DNA of 64,000 nucleotides from Tigriopus japonicus (taxonomy: Eukaryota; Arthropoda; Copepoda; Harpacticoida; Harpacticidae): assembly GCA_010645155.1 (NCBI GenBank), contig JAAGOF010000046.1, forward strand, positions 702,921-766,920. Direction: 5' to 3'. How positions within the stretch are numbered: position 1 is the stretch's first letter; every line of letters begins with the position of its first letter. The notes under the pieces are model-generated. The model ran no database searches. It worked only from the letters and a program-made list of their open reading frames with translations, and had not been told where the DNA came from. A program made the position numbers and the translations under genes. Below, piece by piece: positions 52,001 through 61,000 of this stretch.

Positions 52001-55000
52001 TTCTTACAAGGCACATCAAAAATAAGCAACTGTATTCGTATTAACGACTTAACTTCAAAGAAAAGAAGAGTTTCTGGATGAATTCGTACTCTCGTTAAAC
52101 GTTTCAATACTTCTTTGACATATCTTTCCGCATCAAAATCATTCAATTGTTGGATGGTAACAATCATAACAATCTTAGTCTAAAATTGACTATTCCAAGC
52201 AGAAACACGAACTTTACTCTCAACAACACACTTTCCAGGCCACGCAAGGAAAACAAGCCATCACAACATTAGACCAAACAACAACAAAAACAGAAAAATT
52301 GGCAAACCAGGTTCAGAAACATATCGCCAAAACCAAACAGAGGGACCAAATTAAACCAACCATGCAAGAATCAAGAGAGAAAATAACAAAAATTAAGCCG
52401 CTACAATCAACCATACATAAAAACAATGCTAAAAGCAATGAAGAAATCACAAACCAAGAATTAAGTGATGAAAAACTCCACATTACACTTTCAACCGCAA
52501 AAACAACAAGTCAAGATAAGACAACGAATCAAATGATCAAAAATGTCACACTTCAGGGACGATTACCGGATGTTGAGCAACCTGAAGACTATCAACCAGA
52601 AGACTTTCCCACTGACCAAGCTGGCATGGGCATTGAGCAAGGACTTGCAATGGAAAAGTCGACAAAAATGGTCTCAGTTCAAGGAGAAATGCCGGAATCC
52701 GAAACCCCTGAAGACTTCAAGGGCAGTCTGCCTGAGACAAAGGCAACTACCTCCACCACTGTCAAATCCAAGGCGAGCCAAAGGGCTGTGAAAAAGTCCA
52801 GTCGTCAAGGGAGCATGCCTGATGTTGAGCAACCTGAAGACTATCAACCAGAAGACTTTCCTACTGACCAAGCTGGCATGGGAATTGAGCAAGGACTTGC
52901 AATGGAAAAGTCGACAAAAATGGTCTCAGTTCAAGGAGAAATGCCAGAATCCGAAACCCCTGAAGACTTCAAGGGCAGTCTGCCTGAGACAAAGGCAACT
53001 ACCTCCACCACTGTCAAATCCAAGGCGAGCCAAAGGGCTGTGAAAAAGTCCAGTCGTCAAGGGAGCATGCCTGATGTTGAGCAACCTGAAGACTATCAAC
53101 CAGAAGACTTTCCTACTGACCAAGTTGGCATGGGCATTGAGCAAGGACTTGCAATGGAAAAGTCGACAAAAATGGTCTCAGTTCAAGGAGAAATGCCGGA
53201 ATCCGAAACCCCTGAAGACTTCAAGGGCAGTCTGCCTGAGACAAAGGCAACTACCTCCACCACTGTCAAATCCAAGGCGAGCCAAAGGGCTGTGAAAAAG
53301 TCTAGTCGTCAAGGGAGCATGCCTGATGTTGAGCAACCTGAAGACTATCAACCAGAAGACTTTCCCACTGACCAAGCTGGCATGGGAATTGAGCAAGGAC
53401 TTGCAATGGAAAAGTCGACAAAAATGGTCTCAGTTCAAGGAGAAATGCCGGAATCCAAAATCCCTGAAGACTTCAAGGGCAGTCTGCCTGAGACAAAGGC
53501 AACTACCTCCACCACTGTCAAATCCAAGGCGAGCCAAAGGGCTGTGAAAAAGTCCAGTCGTCAAGGGAGCATGCCTGATGTTGAGCAACCTGAAGACTAT
53601 CAACCAGAAGACTTTCCCACTGACCAAGCTGGCATGGGAATTGAGCAAGGACTTGCAATGGAAAAATCGACAAAAATGGTCTCAGTTCAAGGAGAAATGC
53701 CAGAATCCGAAACCCCTGAAGACTTCAAGGGCAGTCTGCCTGAGACAAAGGCAACTACCTCCACCCCTGTCAAATCCAAGGCGAGCAAAAGGGCGGTGAA
53801 AAAGTCCAGTCGTCAAGGGAGCATGCCTGATGTTGAGCAACCTGAAGACTATCAACCAGAAGACTTTCCCACTGACCAAGCTGGCATGGGCATTGAGCAA
53901 GGACTTGCAATGGAAAAGTCGACAAAAATGGTCTCAGTTCAAGGAGAAATGCCGGAATCCGAAACCCCTGAAGACTTCAAGGGCAGTCTGCCTGAGACAA
54001 AGGCAACTACCTCCACCACTGTCAAATCCAAGGCGAGCCAAAGGGCTGTGAAAAAGTCCAGTCGTCAAGGGAGCATGCCTGATCTTGAGCAGCCCGAGGA
54101 CTCGTTTAGTGTGGAGGAGTTGCCTTCTGCAACTACTGAGAGAGGAGTCCATATTGATGACACTGTTTCCACGAAACGCAAACCTGAATCGATTATGGTA
54201 AGACACAAACAGTTGCAATACACCATGAAATGCATCACTCATCAAGCATGAACGCATCAAGTTTTCATAGGAAACGTTGAACAATCAACATGATTTAGAC
54301 AGCGACATTGGTTAGGCATTAGGTTTTTTACCAATAATCATTCAGATGCTTAAGCCGAACAGAGGCTAAACTCTAGGTTTGGTGATTGCTTAATTTTGTG
54401 CTCAAATTTTAACCTACCTATTTGAAACAAATAATAATTGTTTTCTTTAAGTTAACCCTCCCAGATTCAAATCAATCAAGATTGGCGAACTGCTTTTGGT
54501 GGAACCATTTCCTATAAAGAAATCACTTTCTCAGTGCAATGAAATGGCTGCACTTTTTTATGTGCTATCAGCATGGCCCTTTCAAAAATTTTCAAAAACT
54601 CAAATCCCTCATCCTTAATAAATCATTTTGTAAGGTTCAAAACCCAGGTGTTAATTCAATTCATATCAAGTAAAGGGAACCAAGAGTTGGATCTTTTGAC
54701 AAACATACACGAAACCATCGTTTTTACGTCCCTAAATATGACGGCAAAACAGATCAAAAATAAAGTTCACCCCTCTGGAGAAAAGCACTTCTTTAAGACA
54801 AAAGAAGGGTGCTCAATCTGGCCACCCTGACTTCGTGGGAAATACAAAGACGAACCGAGAAATTGATTTTTTGGATTCCATAATATGGATTTTATTAAAG
54901 GAGTATTTTGAAATACGATTTTTGTTTTGCTTGCATAAAGCCATTTTGTGAAAGCTTATACTCATTCGCCATCATAGGGTGGATCTGGTAGGCATGGTTT

Positions 55001-58000
55001 TCAAAAAATTGGGCCGTTAAAAGGTGGGAATGTTCAAAATAATGAAATTTGGCCTACGCTTCCGAAATTTCGTTATTTGCCAACTCCCTTGAATTGCTCT
55101 GAATCGCCAAAAACACATCTGACTGTTTCCGTTTTGGTCCAATCTTCAGCACCAACCTCAAGATATTCAAGATGGAACATCAGAGCTTGAAAAAATCATG
55201 CAAAAATCTCAAACAACTCGAAAGATCTCGTTGGAAACGCTAGAGGCTCGAAAACCTAGCGTCAAACAATTAGAAGTAATTCCTCAATTTGTTGGCATTA
55301 AACTGAAGAAATCCGAGATCGTCAAGCGTTCTTGGGAGGATGCAACCGTTGAATCTGTTGACCTTCGCCATCATTTGTTTGAAGAAGGTCCCATGCGAGA
55401 GGCCCCTGAGCAGGCAACCGCTATTGTTTTGTCGAGCCCTCTCGAGGATATTCCAGAACCCTCAACTCCCGAATTAACTGACAAGAAGAAACTAAAACAG
55501 CCGGTAAGTCATTTAAACTTCAGAATGTTTGGGGTAGGAATGAAACTTATTTCTTGTCACCACAGATTGTCAAAAAAGAGAAGAAACCGCCGAAACCAAA
55601 CGTTCCACAAGAGAGGAAAGTGAGCGTTCAAGAGAAGGCTCTTCAAGAAACCGTGGCTCTTCAAGAGATCAAACTGAAGCCTGTGTCCAAGAGTGAGACA
55701 ATCAAGGCTAAAGATGACACGAGAGAAGTCGAGTTTCTGACTTTACAACTCAGAAAAAGTTCAATTACTCCAAGTACGTGGGAAGAGACCAAAATGGAAG
55801 AAGTCGACTTGCTTCATCACGAGTTCGAAATCGAGCCCCAAGCTGAAAAAGTAAGAGCACAATGGTATCTAAATTAACAATGACACCATACATTTTTAAT
55901 CTTGGAAGGCGCAAAGTTCCCTTCTTTCTTGACACATATTGTCTTCTATGCTGTTCGAAAAGCTTGGATATGCTTAACTGAATTTTTGAACTGTCAGTGT
56001 AGACAGAAAAAATCTTTAAGGGTGATGCTTCATCAAATTCCTGCAACTTCTGGAAGTTTCACAAAGCGTTTGAAAAAGTTGTTTTTGATTATAGGATGGT
56101 TCAAGCCACGATCGATTCAAAGTACTGTACTGTTTACGTCCATTCAGTGCAATAGAAATTTAACGGAACAATTTTTTACACCAATTTTAATTGAAACAAT
56201 AGACCCAAGGTGTATTTTTGAAATCCGTCCTGAATGCAGTGATCCATGCCTAATACTAGTACATTTTTGTGGAAGCCAGATAAAGGCCAATTGAAAGAGA
56301 AATGAGTTTGAAAGGATTCAACTTTGAGTCTTGCATAACATGCGGTATGTTGTATTCTTATATTAATTATTTTGAGCCAAGAGTACATCCATCTATTGAT
56401 TTTTGAAAATGTGATTTCTATCCCTTAAGTCTTCACGGCAATCAATCTCTTTTATCAATTAGCCTGAGCACTCTTCAAATGTGGCATTGTCACAACCAAA
56501 ACCTAAACCAAAGGAACGAGACGGTGAATTCACTTCAGACGAAGAATTCCACACCGCAGACGAAGAAAGCAAAAACGAAAAAGTCCGAAAAATCAAGAAA
56601 ATTGTGAAGAAACGTCGAAAACTATCAAACCAGTCCCCACAGGAGCCCGAAGAATTAGCTTCTTCTTCTTCTTCGGATGAAGATAGCTTTAAGGTATTAC
56701 TTCTTTAAATGGAAGAATGATAAATAAATATATGCATGGATTTTAATTTTCTATATTAGGATGTCGACGAGCCCGAAAAAGAGCCAAAGCCCAAAAGAAA
56801 ATCTCTAACAGAGTCCCCTCAAGATCAAGGTGTAAAATTGAAGAAGCTCAGGCCCAAACCAAAGGCTTTGCCGGAAGAAGACCAAGTTCCATTCAAACTG
56901 AAGCATCATGAATTCGAACGAGCTCCTTTAAACGAAGAGGTTAGCCTCGAATATTGACCCATCCATACGGGTTAAAATAAGATTTTGATCTACCTTTGCA
57001 GGATGAGGAGCCCTCCAATGTAAGTTTGACAGAAAGTTTGGAACAGAAGATCAAAAAGAAAACCATCCGAAAAATTAGGACGAAAGATGATGGCGAGGAT
57101 CGAGATTACGAGGCACCAGAAGAGCCAAATGTAATTTTGTCACAACTTGATGGTCGTCTTAACTTTTTACTTATTTATATTGATTTCTAGGAGCATGAAG
57201 AATCGATTGCTGAAGGAATTCTGCGCTCCGACAGAAAAACCATCAAGAAAAAACGTGTTTTGAAACCTGGCTCAGATGAGCCAAAGGAAGAGGGCAAGGT
57301 TGATGAAACCCCATTGGAAGAACACGTAAGAAACACACCTTTGCCTATTTGCCTAGATATCGCGCTACATCAATTCACTTCTTTTCAAAAGGATGCAAAT
57401 AAGGAATTGTTGAAGCAAGCGCATGACAAAAAAATTCGAATTAAAAGGACAAAAGTTCTGCGAGAAGATCATGAATCTGGGACAGACGAAGAAGAGGTTC
57501 TTGCTGAGACTGTTGATTATCAAAAGCCAAAACCAAAATCATTGGACGAAGTCAAATTGAAGAAGACACAACCACGACAAAAACCAAAGGAACCTGAGAA
57601 GAAGATCTCAGTTTCGTTGAAACACCATCAGTTTGAAGCACTCCCTTTGGATGAAGAGGTTCGATTGGGACATTTGTAGTATTTAAGTCAGAAAAGGGCA
57701 TAGTTTAAAGCGGTTCTATATTCGGTTCCAGGACGAAAAAGAAACTAATGTGAATCTCTCGATCAGTATTCAAAAGGATCAACAAGAAAAACGGTCCAAA
57801 GTTGTGAGGAAAATCCGAAAAAAGAAGCCAAAGGATGATGACGAGGTTACGGACAAATCTGAAGGAGAAGAAGAGGATTTCAAGGAAGATGAGGCACAGC
57901 TTGATGAACCTTCACCAAAATCCATTGATGTCATGGAACCAGATATGCCAGAAGAAGTAGAAGTCGAAACCAAAGATCGAAAGAAGTCCGTTCCTCCTAA

Positions 58001-61000
58001 ACCTCAAACATTGGAAGAGGTCAAGTTGAAAAAGAGAAAGCCAATTCAAAAGCCCAAAGAAGAGCCAACCACCATTCCCATCAATCTCAAAAGTCATGTT
58101 TTTGAGCAAAAACCAGAGGATGAGGTTGAAGAAAACACCACATCCGTAATTATGACTCGTAGATTGGACAAAGACATCAAAAGCAAGAAAGTTCGTACAA
58201 CCACGAAGAAAACCAGGAAACCGAAAGATAAAGTGGACTCGGAAGAACCTGATCTTGAAGAGAATGAAGCTCCACAATTTTCATCCGATGAAGAAACTCC
58301 ATTCTTGGATAGTAAGGAAACGATTGATGAACGTCCAGGTGAGCCCAAAGAGGGTCCACAAAAAGATGAGGAAGCGCCAATCAAGCGTAAAATCAAGCAA
58401 AAGCCAATAGCAACTGATGGTTCTCAGGAACCAATAACTCTAAAGAAGCATGAGTTTGAGCAAAAACCTGAGCCTGAAGGGGTATGTATCTAAATGAGAT
58501 GGTTGAATGCATTTCTACATTGAATTTTATCTCTAGGAGGAATTAGGCACTGATGTAAAGATGTCCGAGTCAGAGGATCATATTCGCAAACAAAAGAGAA
58601 CGAAAAAGGTCTCAAAGGTTGCTAAAGAACCACAGGAAGAGGGTCCAATCGAGAGTGAAAAACCCTCTTTGGAGGAAACTCCAGAGAATAACTTGGAAGA
58701 AGAAGCTGAACCAAAAGAACCCAAGAAGAGCATCTCGGATAAGAAAAAGCCCGATACTCCTTTGGAGGTTAAATTGAAGAAAAGAGCTCCTGTTCAAAAA
58801 CCTAAAGAAGAACCACAAACCATCCCCATCAACCTTAAGAGTCACGTGTTTGAAGCTAAACCTTGCAATGAAGAGGTAATTACAGTAACAGTTGTCTCTA
58901 GATTTTGGAGAACCAAGTTTGTCATTGTTAATCTGTTTTTGTTTAGGAGGAAAAGTCAACAGATGTAAAGTTGAGCCAACGTCTCGAAAAGGAAACCAAA
59001 GATAAGCTACAGATCACCAAAAAGAAAGTCATCAAGAAAAAGAAATTGAAACCTGGATCGGAAGAGACTCCAGAAGAAGAGGAAGAACCAAGTGAACCAA
59101 CCAAGGACTCCCTAGATGTAATCTCACCTCCTAGCCAAATTCAGGATCAAGATGATGAGGTTCCAAAAGATCTTGGCAAACCCAAGACATCAAAGGCTAA
59201 ACAAGGACCTTCTGAGGAAGACGACAAGGATGCCCCAAAAAAGCGAAGACCGAAACAAGGACCTTTGTTGGACTCAAATCAAGAACGCGTTTCGTTGAAA
59301 CATCATGCCCTTGAAAAGAAACCAGAAAGCGAATCTGTAAGGATATGTTATTGTAAAGGTTGTTGTTTCTATTAATTCTACAAAAATCATAATCCAATCT
59401 TCAAGGAGGAACTTGGCAGCGAGGTAATCGTTACTGAATCTCAAGACACTGAGATCACGAGGATGAAAAAAGCGACAAAGAAAGTCAAGAAAGTGACCAA
59501 AAAGGACAAAGACGACACGGAACCGGAGGGTGAAACCGAGGTTCCAGAAACAATTGATCAACCTGAGGAAGATCGGGAGCCTTCAAAAGATTTTTCTAAA
59601 CCTGCCAAGAAGCCGGAAACATTAGGAGAAGTGAAACTCAAAAAACGAGAACCTGTGCAAAAACCAAAAGAGGAACCTGTGGAAATTCCAAGTAATCTAA
59701 AGCACCACGTCTTCGAGCTTCCTATTCAGGAGGAAAAGGTACTACTAACACAAGCTTTTTTTTAATTATTGCGACTGTTTCTGCATACATTACTTCACAG
59801 CCTGAATTGCAAACTGAAATAATTTTGAGTGTTCCATTGGACGACGCCAAGGACAAAAAGGACAAAGGGATCAAAGTAACCCGCAAGGTTATTAAGAAGA
59901 AAAAACCAAAGGAGAAAGACTCCCCCGATTCTGACCTCGATGAAGATCAACCTGAAGAGGAAAAAGAAGATGCTCCTTCCGACGATCAACCAGAAGTTAA
60001 AGAAGTCGAAAAAGCTCCTTCGAAAGAACCTGATCATGTCAAGCCAAAACCGTCAGTCAAAACACCAAAAGGCAAAACAGACGAACCTCAAGAGCCAGAA
60101 CAAGCAAAAAAGAAAGCTCCACGTCGCCTTCCAATAGAGCCGGAAGAAAAGGAACAAATTACCTTGAAAAAACATCAATTTGAAAAGAAGCCACTCGAGG
60201 AAGAGGTGAAAAAGAAAAAGTCACGCATGTTACCATCTCTTTCACTTTTCTAATCTTAATTTCAGGATGAAAAACCGAGTAACATGTATGTGTCCGAGGA
60301 AGAGCAATTAGATGAAGCTTCTCGGATGAAAAAGAAGGTGGCCAAAAAGGTCAAACGAAAGGGTGAAAAGGTCGACGAACCTGAAGTCCCTGAAGATGTT
60401 TCCTCTGAGACGCCTGATTCTCTATCTTTGCCAGAGTCTCCTCAATCCAAGGAGCCAATTATTGATACAAAGGAGAAGCCAAGCTCCCCATTGGAGGTCA
60501 AGCTGAAGAAAAGAGCCCCAAAAGAAAAACCCAAGGAGGAAACTCAACCAGAATTGCCCAAATTAAAACACCATGTTTTTGAAAAAGCTCCTGAGCTTGA
60601 AAATCAAGAGAAACGAACAGATGTCGTCGTTTCGGAGCCTGTTTTACAAGCCAAAGAAAAGGGGATAAAACAAGAGGTTAAGGTGGTCAAGAAGGTAATC
60701 AAAAAGAAGAAACCGAAGGAAAAGGCGTCTTCCGAAGAAGAACAAAGTGAACCAATTGCATCTCCGGAAGAAATTTCTTCACCTACAGAATTTGAGACAC
60801 CGTCACCCGAAACTGTCCCTGATAAACTTGAAGAACCATCAAAAGTTTCAGATGTACCAGAGCCAAAGGGTCAAGAAGTTCCAAAAGAAACAGAAACGCC
60901 GGAGGAAGATGAAATACCCAAAGAACCGAAAAAGGTCAAAGAGAGTCCGAAAAGTTTAGACGATGTGAAGCTAAAAAAGAGAACACCCACTGAAAAGAAA

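Larger units (their letters stand above)
49811..52238 (+). other. Intron 23 with inserted element
   Basis: A 2,428-bp GT-AG intron, far longer than its neighbours (mostly 50-150 bp). Most of the excess is the inverted-repeat element at 50063-51639. The remaining AT-rich flank shows nothing else. Confidence 0.75.
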
